NCBI RefSeq assembly: GCF_040096225.1 | Contig: NZ_JBBMFC010000009.1 | Span: 41,270-105,269, forward strand | DNA: 64,000 nucleotides | DNA from: Hominiventricola aquisgranensis | GTDB taxonomy: Bacteria > Bacillota > Clostridia > Lachnospirales > Lachnospiraceae | Direction: 5' to 3' | The notes under the pieces: generated by a model | Databases searched by the model: none | Seen by the model: only the letters and a program-made list of their open reading frames with translations | What the model was told of the DNA's origin: nothing | Program-made: the position numbers and the translations under genes | In this document: in pieces, positions 24,368-32,932 of the stretch | How positions within the stretch are numbered: position 1 is the first letter of the stretch | How the letters are laid out: each line of letters begins with the position of its first letter

Positions 24368-25390
24368 ATGAATGAGAGAGATCTGCAGGTTCTGGAGCAA
24401 TATCCGTTTTCTGTAAATGCAAGCTGGCGGGTGCGCGGTGCATTTTTGCTGGATAGCAGCGAGGGGCGTCTGCTGATCCGGGAGTTCTCCGGCAGTGCCG
24501 CCAAAGTAGAGAAAGAGCAGCAGCTTCTGGCGCATCTGAAGGCATGCGGTCATCGGACAGATCAGATCATCGCCGATGCTGAAGGAAGGTTGGTGACTGT
24601 TTACCGGGAATATCTGAATTATCTTGTCAAAGAATCGCCGGAGGGACGGGAATGTGACACCCGCAGTGAGAGTGAGATCCTGGCGGCGGTGTCACTGCTG
24701 GCAGCACTCCATCGGGATATGAAACAGGTGCCGGGATTCGAGCAGAAGGATGTGGAGCGTCTTGCAGGAATTGATGCCAGAGAAGAGCTGGCGCGGCATA
24801 ATCAGGAGCTTCGGAAGATCTATACGTTTGTCCGCAGGAAGAACCGCAAAAATGAATTTGAGGCAGCCTATATCCAGTGCTTTTCATCCATTCGTGAGGA
24901 AGCTGAGCGGGCAGAACGTCTGCTGAAAGAGACTTCCTATGAGGCTCTGCGCAGGCAGGCATTGGAAGAAGGGCAGATCTGCCATGGCGAATACATTCAT
25001 CATAACCTGCTGGTGGCAGGCGGGCATATGACCGTGATCAATTTTGAAAAATTTTCTGTGGATGTGCAGATGAACGACCTCTACCTGTTCATGAGAAAGG
25101 TATTGGAAAAGCAGAACTATGATGCCAGACTTGGCCGGAAAATGCTGAAAACATATAGCGAGGTCCGGCCACTCAGAGAGGAAGAACGGGAATACCTGGG
25201 AATCCGTCTGCTGTATCCGGAGAAATTCTGGAAACTGGCAAATTACTACTATAATACCAACAAAGCATGGATTCCGGGCAAGCATATGGAGAAACTTGAG
25301 AAATTCCTTGCACAAAGGGAAAAAAGAGTTTCTTTTTCATATGAATTATTATATAATAATCCCAGAAAATACGAAAAATCAGGGAGGTAG
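24368..25390 (+). CDS. CotS-like spore coat protein (kinase fold)
   Basis: A 340-residue protein of the CotS/YutH aminoglycoside-phosphotransferase-like family that decorates spore coats. The degenerate catalytic loop HGEYIHHNLL is followed by VINFEKFSVDVQMNDLYLFMRK in place of the usual IDFD metal motif, so catalysis may be weak or lost. The frame is open from 24344, but the ATG at 24368 follows GGGGG and starts the family-like NERDLQVLEQY. It overlaps the promoter-proximal region of the phosphohexomutase gene by spacing of only 9 bp. Supports a sporulating organism. Confidence 0.82.
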   Translation: MNERDLQVLEQYPFSVNASWRVRGAFLLDSSEGRLLIREFSGSAAKVEKEQQLLAHLKACGHRTDQIIADAEGRLVTVYREYLNYLVKESPEGRECDTRSESEILAAVSLLAALHRDMKQVPGFEQKDVERLAGIDAREELARHNQELRKIYTFVRRKNRKNEFEAAYIQCFSSIREEAERAERLLKETSYEALRRQALEEGQICHGEYIHHNLLVAGGHMTVINFEKFSVDVQMNDLYLFMRKVLEKQNYDARLGRKMLKTYSEVRPLREEEREYLGIRLLYPEKFWKLANYYYNTNKAWIPGKHMEKLEKFLAQREKRVSFSYELLYNNPRKYEKSGR

Positions 25391-25399
25391 TTGTGCAAA

Positions 25400-27133
25400 A
25401 TGGACTATAAAGCAATCTATGAGGAATGGCTTTCCAATCCGTATTTTGACGAAGCCACAAAAGCTGAACTGCGTGCGATCGCAGATGATGACAAAGAGAT
25501 AAAGGAACGTTTCTACAAGGATCTGGAATTTGGAACGGCGGGCTTGCGCGGAATTATCGGTGCAGGTATTAACCGTATGAACATCTATGTAGTACGCAGA
25601 GCGACCCAGGGACTTGCAAATTATATTATCAAGCAGGGAGGACAGGGAAAAGGCGTAGCAATTGCTTATGATTCCCGTCATATGTCTCCGGAGTTTGCTG
25701 AGGAAGCGGCTCTGACACTGGCAGCAAATGGAATTAAAGCATACAAATTCGAGTCTTTAAGACCAACACCGGAGCTGTCATTTGCAGTACGTGAGCTTGG
25801 CTGTATCGCAGGTCTTAATATTACTGCCAGCCACAATCCGCCAGAGTACAATGGATACAAAGTATACTGGGAGGATGGAGCACAGTTTACTCCGCCTCAT
25901 GATAAAGGCGTTACCGCAGAGGTACTGGCGATCACGGATCTGTCTACGGTGAAGACTATGAGCCGTGAAGCTGCCATTGCAGCAGGCAAATATGAGATCA
26001 TCGGACAGGCGATCGATGATAAATTCATTGCACATGTAAAAGCACAGGTAGTAAATCAGGATGCCATTGATAAAATGCAGAAAGACATCCGCATCGTTTA
26101 CACCCCGCTTCATGGTACCGGAAATATCCCGGCAAGACGTGCGCTTAAAGAGCTTGGATTTGAAAATGTATATGTTGTAAAAGAGCAGGAGCTTCCAGAC
26201 GGAGATTTCCCGACTGTCAGCTATCCGAACCCGGAGGCTGCAGAAGCTTTTACGCTGGGACTGAAGCTTGCAAAAGAAGTGGATGCAGATCTGGTGCTGG
26301 CAACTGACCCGGATGCAGACCGTCTTGGAGTCTATGTAAAAGATACAAAATCAGGAGAATATATTCCGCTGACCGGTAATATGTCAGGTTCTCTGCTCTG
26401 CGACTATGTGCTGAGCCAGAAGAAGGCTGCAGGCAAGATCCCGGCAGATGGACAGGTTGTGAAATCCATCGTAACCACCAATCTGGTAGATGCGATTGCA
26501 GCATCCTATGACTGTGAACTGATAGAGGTTCTGACAGGATTCAAATACATCGGACAGCAGATCCTGAAAGATGAGCAGACCGGAAAAGGAACGTATCTGT
26601 TCGGAATGGAAGAGTCCTACGGCTGTCTGATTGGTACATACGCAAGAGACAAGGATGCCATCTCCGCAACGGTTGCTCTCTGCGAGGCAGCGGCTTACTA
26701 CAAGACTAAAAATATGACGCTGTGGGATGCTATGGTTGCTCTCTATGAGAAATACGGCTACTACAAGGACGCAGTGAAATCTATCGAACTCAAAGGGATT
26801 GAAGGACTTGCAAAGATTCAAGAGATCCTTGAGACTCTGAGAAATAATACGCCGGTCAGAATTGGTGACTATCATGTAGTATCTGCAAGAGACTACAAGC
26901 TGGATACGATCAAAGATATGAAGACTGGTGAAGTAAAACCGACCGGCCTTCCGGCATCCAATGTACTTTACTATGATCTGAACGATGGCGCATGGCTGTG
27001 CGTAAGACCGTCAGGTACAGAGCCGAAGGTAAAATTCTACTATGGTGTCAAAGGTACTTCTCTGGAGGATGCAGACAAGAAGAGTGCTGCAATGGGAGAA
27101 GAAGTACTGGCGATGATCCAGAAGATGCTGTAA
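25400..27133 (+). CDS. Phospho-sugar mutase (phosphoglucomutase/phosphomannomutase family)
   Basis: A 577-residue alpha-D-phosphohexomutase. The phosphoserine loop is TASHNPPEYNGYK (Ser about 142), the Mg-binding loop is TDPDADRLG, the sugar-specificity loop is in GMEESYG, and the phosphate-binding C-terminal loop is RPSGTEPKVKFY. The length and GMEESYGCL motif match the PgcA-like long clade that interconverts glucose-1- and glucose-6-phosphate. The TTG at 25391 is in frame, but the ATG at 25400 is taken as start. It provides the link between glycogen/alpha-glucan metabolism and glycolysis. Confidence 0.93.
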   Translation: MDYKAIYEEWLSNPYFDEATKAELRAIADDDKEIKERFYKDLEFGTAGLRGIIGAGINRMNIYVVRRATQGLANYIIKQGGQGKGVAIAYDSRHMSPEFAEEAALTLAANGIKAYKFESLRPTPELSFAVRELGCIAGLNITASHNPPEYNGYKVYWEDGAQFTPPHDKGVTAEVLAITDLSTVKTMSREAAIAAGKYEIIGQAIDDKFIAHVKAQVVNQDAIDKMQKDIRIVYTPLHGTGNIPARRALKELGFENVYVVKEQELPDGDFPTVSYPNPEAAEAFTLGLKLAKEVDADLVLATDPDADRLGVYVKDTKSGEYIPLTGNMSGSLLCDYVLSQKKAAGKIPADGQVVKSIVTTNLVDAIAASYDCELIEVLTGFKYIGQQILKDEQTGKGTYLFGMEESYGCLIGTYARDKDAISATVALCEAAAYYKTKNMTLWDAMVALYEKYGYYKDAVKSIELKGIEGLAKIQEILETLRNNTPVRIGDYHVVSARDYKLDTIKDMKTGEVKPTGLPASNVLYYDLNDGAWLCVRPSGTEPKVKFYYGVKGTSLEDADKKSAAMGEEVLAMIQKML

Positions 27134-27137
27134 GAAG

Positions 27138-27563
27138 ATGTACAGTTACGAAGAACTGGTGGGGATCATCGCTGAACTGCGCAGTGACCATGGCTGTCCA
27201 TGGGACAAGGCTCAGACCCATGAGAGCATGATCTCCTGTCTTAGAAATGAATGTGAAGAAGTTGTGGAGGCTATTGAGCAGAAGGATCCGGAGAATCTCT
27301 GCGAAGAGCTGGGGGACGTATTGCTGCAGGTACTGCTTCATGCACAGATCGCCAAAGAGGAAGGTCTCTTTACGATGGATGACGTGATAAATGGTCTGGC
27401 GGAGAAGATGATCCGCCGTCATCCACATGTATTTGGCGACGAAGAATATGGTTCCGACGAGCAGAATCAGGCTCGCTGGGAGGAAATCAAGCGGCAGGAA
27501 AAGGAGGCAAAACGGAATCGAAAAACCGCGGAACTCCAAGGGAAACCGCTTGACAAACAGTAG
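27138..27563 (+). CDS. mazG: MazG-family nucleotide pyrophosphohydrolase
   Basis: A 141-residue single MazG domain. The metal-binding helix residues are visible in NECEEVVEAI and EELGDVLLQVL (EExxE-x12-28-ExxD). The enzyme hydrolyses NTPs to NMPs plus pyrophosphate as housecleaning of damaged nucleotides. It is shorter than the fused YabN (tetrapyrrole methylase-MazG) of Bacillus but lies at the same place in the gene order, just before HU and rqcP. Its start is 4 bp after the mutase stop. Confidence 0.93.
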   Translation: MYSYEELVGIIAELRSDHGCPWDKAQTHESMISCLRNECEEVVEAIEQKDPENLCEELGDVLLQVLLHAQIAKEEGLFTMDDVINGLAEKMIRRHPHVFGDEEYGSDEQNQARWEEIKRQEKEAKRNRKTAELQGKPLDKQ

Positions 27564-27632
27564 GAAAACCGGTATAACTATGATACGTGTTGTACACAAT
27601 AAATGAAAATATTCCAGGAGGAAAATAAAATC

Positions 27633-27905
27633 ATGAACAAAGCAGAACTGATCGCAGCAGTTGCAGAGAACGCTGAGCTTACAAAGAAAGATGCAGAGAA
27701 AGCTGTAAAAGCATTTATCGAGGTTGTTACTGATGAATTAAAGAAAGGTGAGAAAGTTCAGGTTGTTGGATTCGGTACCTTCGAGGTAGCTGAGAGAGCA
27801 GCAAGAGAGGGAAGAAACCCGCATACTGGTGAGCCGATGCCGATCGCAGCTTCCAAAGCCCCGAAGTTCAAAGCTGGTAAAGCACTGAAAGATGCCCTGA
27901 ACTAA
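27633..27905 (+). CDS. hup: HU family DNA-binding protein
   Basis: A 90-residue histone-like nucleoid protein. The DNA-binding arm region GFGTFEVAERAAREGRNPHTGEPMPI is typical (conserved Pro inserting into DNA). An upstream in-frame ATG at 27603 exists, but the ATG at 27633 follows AGGAGGAAAA and gives the canonical MNKAELIAAVAE start. It lies between mazG and rqcP, as often seen in Clostridia. Confidence 0.97.
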   Translation: MNKAELIAAVAENAELTKKDAEKAVKAFIEVVTDELKKGEKVQVVGFGTFEVAERAAREGRNPHTGEPMPIAASKAPKFKAGKALKDALN

Positions 27906-27916
27906 TACGACAGAGC

Positions 27917-28156
27917 ATGAGATTAGATAAGTTTCTGAAAGTTTCCAGACTGATCAAGCGTCGGACAGTTGCCAATGAGGCCTGTGATGCAGGACGTGTT
28001 CTGGTAAACGATAAGACGGCGAAAGCTTCCCTGAACGTGAAGGAAGGGGATGTGATCGAGATCCAGTTCGGTACAAGAGCTGTAAAGGTGGAAGTGCTGG
28101 ACGTGCAGGAGACCGTCAAAAAGGATGAAGCAAAAGAGCTTTACAGATATTTATAA
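27917..28156 (+). CDS. rqcP: RqcP/YabO: S4-domain ribosome quality control factor
   Basis: A 79-residue S4 RNA-binding protein (MRLDKFLKVSRLIKRRTVANEACDAGRVLVN, quoted in part: RLDKFLKVSRLIKRR). In Bacillus the orthologue binds the 50S subunit with RqcH and supports alanine tailing of stalled nascent chains. The gene order before yabP identifies it. A terminator-like hairpin follows. Confidence 0.93.
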   Translation: MRLDKFLKVSRLIKRRTVANEACDAGRVLVNDKTAKASLNVKEGDVIEIQFGTRAVKVEVLDVQETVKKDEAKELYRYL

Positions 28157-28170
28157 GGTATAAATCTTAG

Positions 28171-28213
28171 GACCTCCTAATATATTTTAAGAGAATATAT
28201 GGGAGGTCTTTTT
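28171..28213 (+). promoter_or_regulatory. Terminator-like hairpin containing the yabP ribosome binding site
   Basis: GACCTCC (28171-28177) pairs with GGAGGTC (28202-28208), with ATATATT/AATATAT pairing inside, followed by TTTTT. The GGGAGG at 28201-28206 is also the only good ribosome binding site for yabP (ATG at 28216). Thus it can terminate rqcP transcripts, and in transcripts that pass it the yabP start would be buried in the stem. Confidence 0.7.
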
Positions 28214-28215
28214 GT

Positions 28216-28521
28216 ATGGTAAAGATGGGAACTGTGGAAGATCACACACAGGCAAAAGGAGCGCACAAGCTGACGCTTTCGAATCGGCGGACAGCTGGTA
28301 TCACTGGTGTGTCGGACGTGATCTCTTTTGATATATCGGAAGTGCTGCTGGAGACAGATATGGGCATGCTCAAGATCCAGGGAGCAGACCTTCATGTAAA
28401 TCGGCTGACGCTGGAAAAAGGAGAGATCGATCTGGAGGGAAGGATCGACAGCATCCAGTATTCGGAAGTGTCAGACTTCAAAAAAGGCGGAGAGACATTA
28501 TTGAACCGTCTGTTCCGGTAA
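28216..28521 (+). CDS. yabP: Sporulation protein YabP
   Basis: A 101-residue protein of the YabP/YqfC family (HKLTLSNRRTAGITGV, then FDISEVLLETDMGMLKIQG), needed for spore formation with YabQ in Bacillus. The N-terminal hydrophilic part and beta-rich core are typical. It overlaps a hairpin at its 5' end and is followed after 4 bp by yabQ, so the two are translationally coupled. Confidence 0.93.
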   Translation: MVKMGTVEDHTQAKGAHKLTLSNRRTAGITGVSDVISFDISEVLLETDMGMLKIQGADLHVNRLTLEKGEIDLEGRIDSIQYSEVSDFKKGGETLLNRLFR

Positions 28522-28525
28522 GCCT

Positions 28526-28972
28526 ATGGGGAGTGACGGAATTGTCAGAGAACTGCAGTTTTTTGGACTGGCCATGCTGCGAGGTGCGTTGATCCTGGCA
28601 TTGTACGACTTGCTCAGGATCACTCGAAGGCTGATTCCCCATGGTGTCTGGCTGATAGCGGTTCAGGATCTTCTGTACTGGATCTGCACTGCATTTTTAA
28701 TCTTTGCACTGTTGTATCGGGAAAATGACGGAGCAGTCCGCGGGTATGCATTATTTGCGGTGGCGGCGGGCATGATCGTCTATTATTATCTGATAGGAAG
28801 ATGGATCGTGGAACCCATATCAGGTATTTTGAAGACAGTGTTGGAATTTTTCCTAAGGCCTGCTGGAACGGTGGCTCGTAAAGTAGTACAAGTCGGGAAA
28901 ATCACAGGACATTTCTACAAAAACAAATTGAAAAATAAACTCAGAGAGTTTATAATTATTTTATTCTCATAG
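28526..28972 (+). CDS. yabQ: Spore cortex biosynthesis protein YabQ
   Basis: A 148-residue membrane protein with about three to four hydrophobic helices (residues 8-30, 40-62, 70-92) and a basic C-terminal tail. In Bacillus it sits in the outer forespore membrane and is required for cortex synthesis. Identity rests on size, hydropathy, the LRGALILALYDLLRITRRLIPH-like start (quoted in part: RGALILALYDLLRITRR) and its place between yabP and divIC. Confidence 0.88.
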   Translation: MGSDGIVRELQFFGLAMLRGALILALYDLLRITRRLIPHGVWLIAVQDLLYWICTAFLIFALLYRENDGAVRGYALFAVAAGMIVYYYLIGRWIVEPISGILKTVLEFFLRPAGTVARKVVQVGKITGHFYKNKLKNKLREFIIILFS

Positions 28973-28984
28973 GAGGAAAGACGG

Positions 28985-29299
28985 ATGACAGCGAAGACAA
29001 GAAGCAGACGTATTCGGGATCAGAGAAAGCACCTGAGAGCCATGGGTATTTTATTGATCGTCATGGCTGTTTTTTGTGTGACTGCAATTGGAAGTCTTCA
29101 GCTGAAACAGAAGAATCAGACTTATCAGAACAGAGAGGCGGCACTGGAAAAGCAGATCGCCGATGAGACGGAACGAAGCAAAGAGATCGAAGATCTTGAG
29201 ACCTATACAAAGACAAAGAAATATGTGGAAGATGTAGCCAAAGAAAAGCTCGGACTGGTTTATGAGGATGAGATCCTTTTCAAGGCATCAGGTAAATAA
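28985..29299 (+). CDS. divIC: Septum formation initiator DivIC/FtsB family
   Basis: A 104-residue bitopic division protein: basic N-terminus, one membrane helix (about 19-38, MGILLIVMAVFCVTAIGSL), then an extracytoplasmic coiled coil (QLKQKNQTYQNREAALEKQIADE) and the C-terminal EDVAKEKLGLVYEDEILF motif. It joins FtsL and DivIB/FtsQ in the divisome. AGGAGG precedes the ATG. A terminator follows. Confidence 0.93.
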   Translation: MTAKTRSRRIRDQRKHLRAMGILLIVMAVFCVTAIGSLQLKQKNQTYQNREAALEKQIADETERSKEIEDLETYTKTKKYVEDVAKEKLGLVYEDEILFKASGK

Positions 29300-29305
29300 G
29301 ACATG

Positions 29306-29334
29306 AAGCTCCTGCTCAGACAGGAGCTTTTTTA
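29306..29334 (+). terminator. divIC terminator
   Basis: AAGCTCCTG (29306-29314) / CAGGAGCTT (29321-29329), 6-nt loop, TTTTT. Confidence 0.92.
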
Positions 29335-29463
29335 TGTCGAAAAATTATTTTTTCGAGCCGATTCCAAATGACAAAGCTCGCAAAGACAGATTCTTATAGT
29401 ATCTACACAAACCGCAGCGTTTGTTCTGCATGCGGCGGAATAAGGATATGGAGGAGAGTTGTC

Positions 29464-30870
29464 ATGGAATGGACAAAGTATGTGTTGGCGTGTACGCTGG
29501 GAGTGTGTATGCTGATCCTGTTTGGCAGGAGAGACGAAGGAAGAGATAAGTGGATCTTTGGACTGGCGGTGGGTGGAAGTCTGGCAGCCATGGAGCTGAC
29601 GGTGGAATATATGTACCACAAGGAACTGTGGGTCATGGCTTCCAGTGTGATGAAGAGTCTGGCACTGTTTTCGTTGATCGTGCTGGCAGGTTATGGGTGG
29701 GAATGGATCCGCAGCCATAAAAGAGAAGACAGTGAGCAGGAACCGGTGCATCCGGTCCGACAATGGATCGAAGAGTATCAGGAGAGTTTTGCTCAGCTTT
29801 CCCGCAGCTTTTGCATGACACCCCAGATGACGCCGGTGACAGACAGAGGAGAGTTATTGTTTCAGCAGAGGCTGGCAGAAAACCGGATCGCAGCAGCCGG
29901 GCAGATCCGGGAAATGGGTTCCATACTGGAAGGAGCCATGGAACGGATCTATGGGACAAAAGAAGATGTGCCGCTGGAGCAGGAGATTGGAAAGCGGCTT
30001 CGCTTTATGGGAATAACATTGATCCAGGTGTTTTTTTACAGTCCCGGCGGACGAAAGCGACAAGTCTATGTGACCATGCATACGAAGCGTAAGATCTGCG
30101 TGCCGGTAAAGAAAGTGGCGGCGGTATTGTCAGAACTGACGGACTGTGAGATGATGCCTGCCAGAGACAGCCGGACATTTGTCAGTCAGGAGAAAGTGAC
30201 GGTATTGTTTGTGGAGGCCACTGCTTATCAGGTGTTGTACGGAATCAAGAAAGTGACGAAACCGGGAGAGGCAGTCTCCGGGGATAATTTCTCCGTATTC
30301 TGGCTGCCGGAAGGACGGTTTGTGGCAGGACTCTCTGATGGGATGGGGTCAGGACTTCAAGCCTGCGGGCAGAGTGAGACAGTGCTGGATCTGATGGAAC
30401 AGTTTCTGGAGGCGGGATTTTCCAGAGAGACAGCAGTGCGGATGATCAATTCGTCCATTGTGCTGCAGCCGGAACCACATATATTTTCCACAGTAGATCT
30501 GGCTTCCATTGATCTTTATACAGGAATTTGCGAATTTCTGAAGATTGGATCTGCCGCCAGCTTTATCCGGCGGGAACGGAATGTGGAATGTATCCGTGGG
30601 ACAGGTCTGCCGGCAGGGATCAGCAGTGAACTGCCCTTAGATCCTTATCGGGTACGGATCTATGATGGAAATCTGTTGTTTCTCATGACGGACGGGGTGC
30701 TGGGAGCATTGCCGGAAGGGCAGGAAGAGGCGGTCATGAAGGATCTGATCTGGAATCTTCCGCCGGGAACCCCTTCTGAGATGGCGGCACGGCTCATGGA
30801 ACAGGTACAGACATATGGAAAGGCAGCGGATGATATGACCATTCTGGTGGTCGGAATCTGGAAGCGGTAG
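29464..30870 (+). CDS. spoIIE: SpoIIE-family PP2C protein phosphatase, short form
   Basis: By position (between divIC and tilS) and C-terminal PPM phosphatase domain (GDNFSVFWLPEGRFVAGLSDGMGSG, quoted in part: FVAGLSDGMGSG; then LFLMTDGVLG and KAADDMTILVVGIW) this is SpoIIE, which dephosphorylates SpoIIAA to activate sigma-F in the forespore. At 468 residues it is much shorter than the roughly 830-residue Bacillus protein: only about three membrane helices precede the regulatory region rather than ten. The frame is open from 29368, but GGAGGAGAG before the ATG at 29464 fixes the start. The PPM metal Asp residues are in the DGMG and DGVLG motifs. Confidence 0.88.
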   Translation: MEWTKYVLACTLGVCMLILFGRRDEGRDKWIFGLAVGGSLAAMELTVEYMYHKELWVMASSVMKSLALFSLIVLAGYGWEWIRSHKREDSEQEPVHPVRQWIEEYQESFAQLSRSFCMTPQMTPVTDRGELLFQQRLAENRIAAAGQIREMGSILEGAMERIYGTKEDVPLEQEIGKRLRFMGITLIQVFFYSPGGRKRQVYVTMHTKRKICVPVKKVAAVLSELTDCEMMPARDSRTFVSQEKVTVLFVEATAYQVLYGIKKVTKPGEAVSGDNFSVFWLPEGRFVAGLSDGMGSGLQACGQSETVLDLMEQFLEAGFSRETAVRMINSSIVLQPEPHIFSTVDLASIDLYTGICEFLKIGSAASFIRRERNVECIRGTGLPAGISSELPLDPYRVRIYDGNLLFLMTDGVLGALPEGQEEAVMKDLIWNLPPGTPSEMAARLMEQVQTYGKAADDMTILVVGIWKR

Positions 30871-30905
30871 TGCGGCTTGCTTTTTTGCGTGGAATTTGTG
30901 ATAAT

Positions 30906-30975
30906 ATTCAGAGTCATGCACATGCCAGTAAATATGTGGCTCTGAATAATTCAGAGCCATGCACATGCCCGTAAA
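30906..30975. repeat. Copy of the ATTCAGAGCC palindromic repeat, 1.5 units
   Basis: A 42-bp palindrome runs from ATTCAGAG (30906) to CTCTGAAT (30947). It is followed by a half unit ATTCAGAGCCATGCACATGCCCGTAAA (30949-30975, given as two parts: ATTCAGAGCCATGCAC and ATGCCCGTAAA), which equals the reverse complement of the right end of the 32-209 element. It lies between spoIIE and tilS. Confidence 0.8.
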
Positions 30976-31009
30976 GCAATGAGCATAGAAACTACAGGAG
31001 TTCAGTCAC

Positions 31010-32407
31010 ATGCAGGAGAAAGTATTTGCCTATCTGAGACAATGGAATATGGTCAAGCCCGGGGACACCGTGCTGGTGGGATTTTCCGGCGGTGCGGACT
31101 CAACAGCACTTCTGCAATTATTGTGGAACTATGGGAAGCGGATTCCGCTTCAGCTGGAAGCAGTTCATGTAAATCATGGGATCCGTGGGGCAGAGGCACT
31201 GCGAGATCAACAGTTTTGTGAGCAGTTCTGTCAGGAGAGAAATATTTCGTTCACTGTGGTACAGGAGGATGTGCCTGCCCAGGCAGCCAGAGATGGCTTA
31301 AGTCTTGAGGAAGCCGGGCGAAATGCAAGACGGCGGGTGTTTGGGCATCTCGCTGAGAAATGTCAGGCATCGGTGATCGCGTTGGCGCATCATCAGCGAG
31401 ATCAGGCAGAGACCATGCTGTTCCGGCTTATGCGTGGTACAGGGCTTCGGGGACTGTGCGGTATGCGTCCGGTCAATGGAAATTATATCCGGCCGCTTCT
31501 GTGTGTGGATCGGCCGCAGATTGAGCAGTACCTGTTGGAAGAGGGGATCCGCTGGGTGGAGGACGGCACCAATCAGGAGCTGGATTATACGAGAAATCAG
31601 ATCCGGCATGGATTACTTGCGCCTATGGAACAGGTCATGCCAGGCTGTGTGGCCCGCATGGCAGGAACAGCAGCAAGATTGTCGGAAGTGGAATCGTATC
31701 TGGAACAGGAACTTCACAAAGCAGAAGAACAGTATCTGCAGATGGAGAAGGACTGTATCCGAATTCGGCTGGAGGCATTTGACGAGCTGCATTCGGCCAT
31801 GCAGAAGATGCTGGTGCGGCGCGCACTGGAACATCTGCCCGGAGGCCTTCGGGATGTGGAGGCATTTCATGTGGAGCAGATCTGCCTGCTGGCATATGGA
31901 AAACGGGGGAGCAGGATACTGCTGCCATCGAAGAACACAGCAGTGCTGGAATATGACGGTATTGTACTGAAGCAAGGATACGGCATCAACCGGGATGACG
32001 GTATTATTTTCTGCGGAAGGACAGGAACGTATGAATTCCAGGGAGCACGATATGAAGTGACCGTGGAAAACAGGGACAAAAATCAGGAAATTCCTGTAAA
32101 TTGCTATACGAAGTGGTTTGATTATGATAAAATCAGACAAGAAGTTGTTCTGCGGACAAGACGCCCTGGAGACTATCTGTCAACCGGACCTGGGGCGCAT
32201 AAGAAGCTGAAGGATTATCTGATTGACAATAAAGTTCCAAGAGAGAGCAGAGACGGGCTGACCGTTCTGGCAGACGGAAATCATATTTTGTGGGTCGTCG
32301 GTATGAGGATCAGTGAAGAATATAAGATCACAGAACAGACCAAAATAGTATTGAAAATACAACAGATAAGAGATGGAGGAATAAAGGATGGAGAAACATC
32401 ATATTGA
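31010..32407 (+). CDS. tilS: tRNA(Ile)-lysidine synthase
   Basis: Modifies C34 of tRNA-Ile(CAU) to lysidine so that it reads AUA, an essential function. The PP-loop ATP pyrophosphatase motif SGGADS is at residues 26-31, followed by the HVNHGIRG and LAHHQRDQAET motifs. The 465-residue length includes the C-terminal TilS_C domain. It lies in the Bacillus-type order spoIIE-tilS-hpt-ftsH, and its 3' end overlaps hpt by 20 bp. Confidence 0.96.
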   Translation: MQEKVFAYLRQWNMVKPGDTVLVGFSGGADSTALLQLLWNYGKRIPLQLEAVHVNHGIRGAEALRDQQFCEQFCQERNISFTVVQEDVPAQAARDGLSLEEAGRNARRRVFGHLAEKCQASVIALAHHQRDQAETMLFRLMRGTGLRGLCGMRPVNGNYIRPLLCVDRPQIEQYLLEEGIRWVEDGTNQELDYTRNQIRHGLLAPMEQVMPGCVARMAGTAARLSEVESYLEQELHKAEEQYLQMEKDCIRIRLEAFDELHSAMQKMLVRRALEHLPGGLRDVEAFHVEQICLLAYGKRGSRILLPSKNTAVLEYDGIVLKQGYGINRDDGIIFCGRTGTYEFQGARYEVTVENRDKNQEIPVNCYTKWFDYDKIRQEVVLRTRRPGDYLSTGPGAHKKLKDYLIDNKVPRESRDGLTVLADGNHILWVVGMRISEEYKITEQTKIVLKIQQIRDGGIKDGETSY

Positions 32408-32915
32408 AGTAATGCTTCCGGAAGAGAAAGTTGACGCAAGAATCCGTGAGATTGGTGAGCAGATCAGCAGAGAATATGCTGGAAAGAGTGTACATCTGAT
32501 CTGCATTTTAAAGGGAAGTGTATATTTTACCTGCGAACTGGCAAAAAGAATTACTGTACCGGTAACCATGGATTTCATGCAGTGTTCCAGCTATGGCGGA
32601 GACACCAAGTCCAGCGGAATCGTTCGTATTGTCAAAGATCTGGATGAGAACATTGAAGGAAAAGAAGTGATCATTATCGAGGATATCATTGATTCCGGCC
32701 GTACTCTGAGTCATCTGAAGAAGCTTCTCGGTCAGAGAAATCCGGCAAGTCTTAAGATCTGTACGCTTCTTGACAAACCGGAGCGCAGAGTCGTAGATGT
32801 GGATGTGGAGTATGTAGGATTTCAGATCGAAGATAAATTTGTAGTCGGTTACGGACTGGATTATGACCAGCAGTACCGCAATCTGCCATACATCGGTGTG
32901 GTGGAATTTGACTGA
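32388..32915 (+). CDS. hpt: Hypoxanthine phosphoribosyltransferase
   Basis: Salvages hypoxanthine and guanine to IMP and GMP. The 175-residue protein has the PRPP-binding motif VIIIEDIIDSGRTLSHL (residues 94-110) and an early LKGSVYF loop. It begins inside the end of tilS in another frame, so the two are coupled, and ftsH follows after 17 bp. In Bacillus TilS and HprT regulate ftsH from the same locus. Confidence 0.96.
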   Translation: MEKHHIEVMLPEEKVDARIREIGEQISREYAGKSVHLICILKGSVYFTCELAKRITVPVTMDFMQCSSYGGDTKSSGIVRIVKDLDENIEGKEVIIIEDIIDSGRTLSHLKKLLGQRNPASLKICTLLDKPERRVVDVDVEYVGFQIEDKFVVGYGLDYDQQYRNLPYIGVVEFD

Positions 32916-32932
32916 CAGGAGGATAAGGAGAC

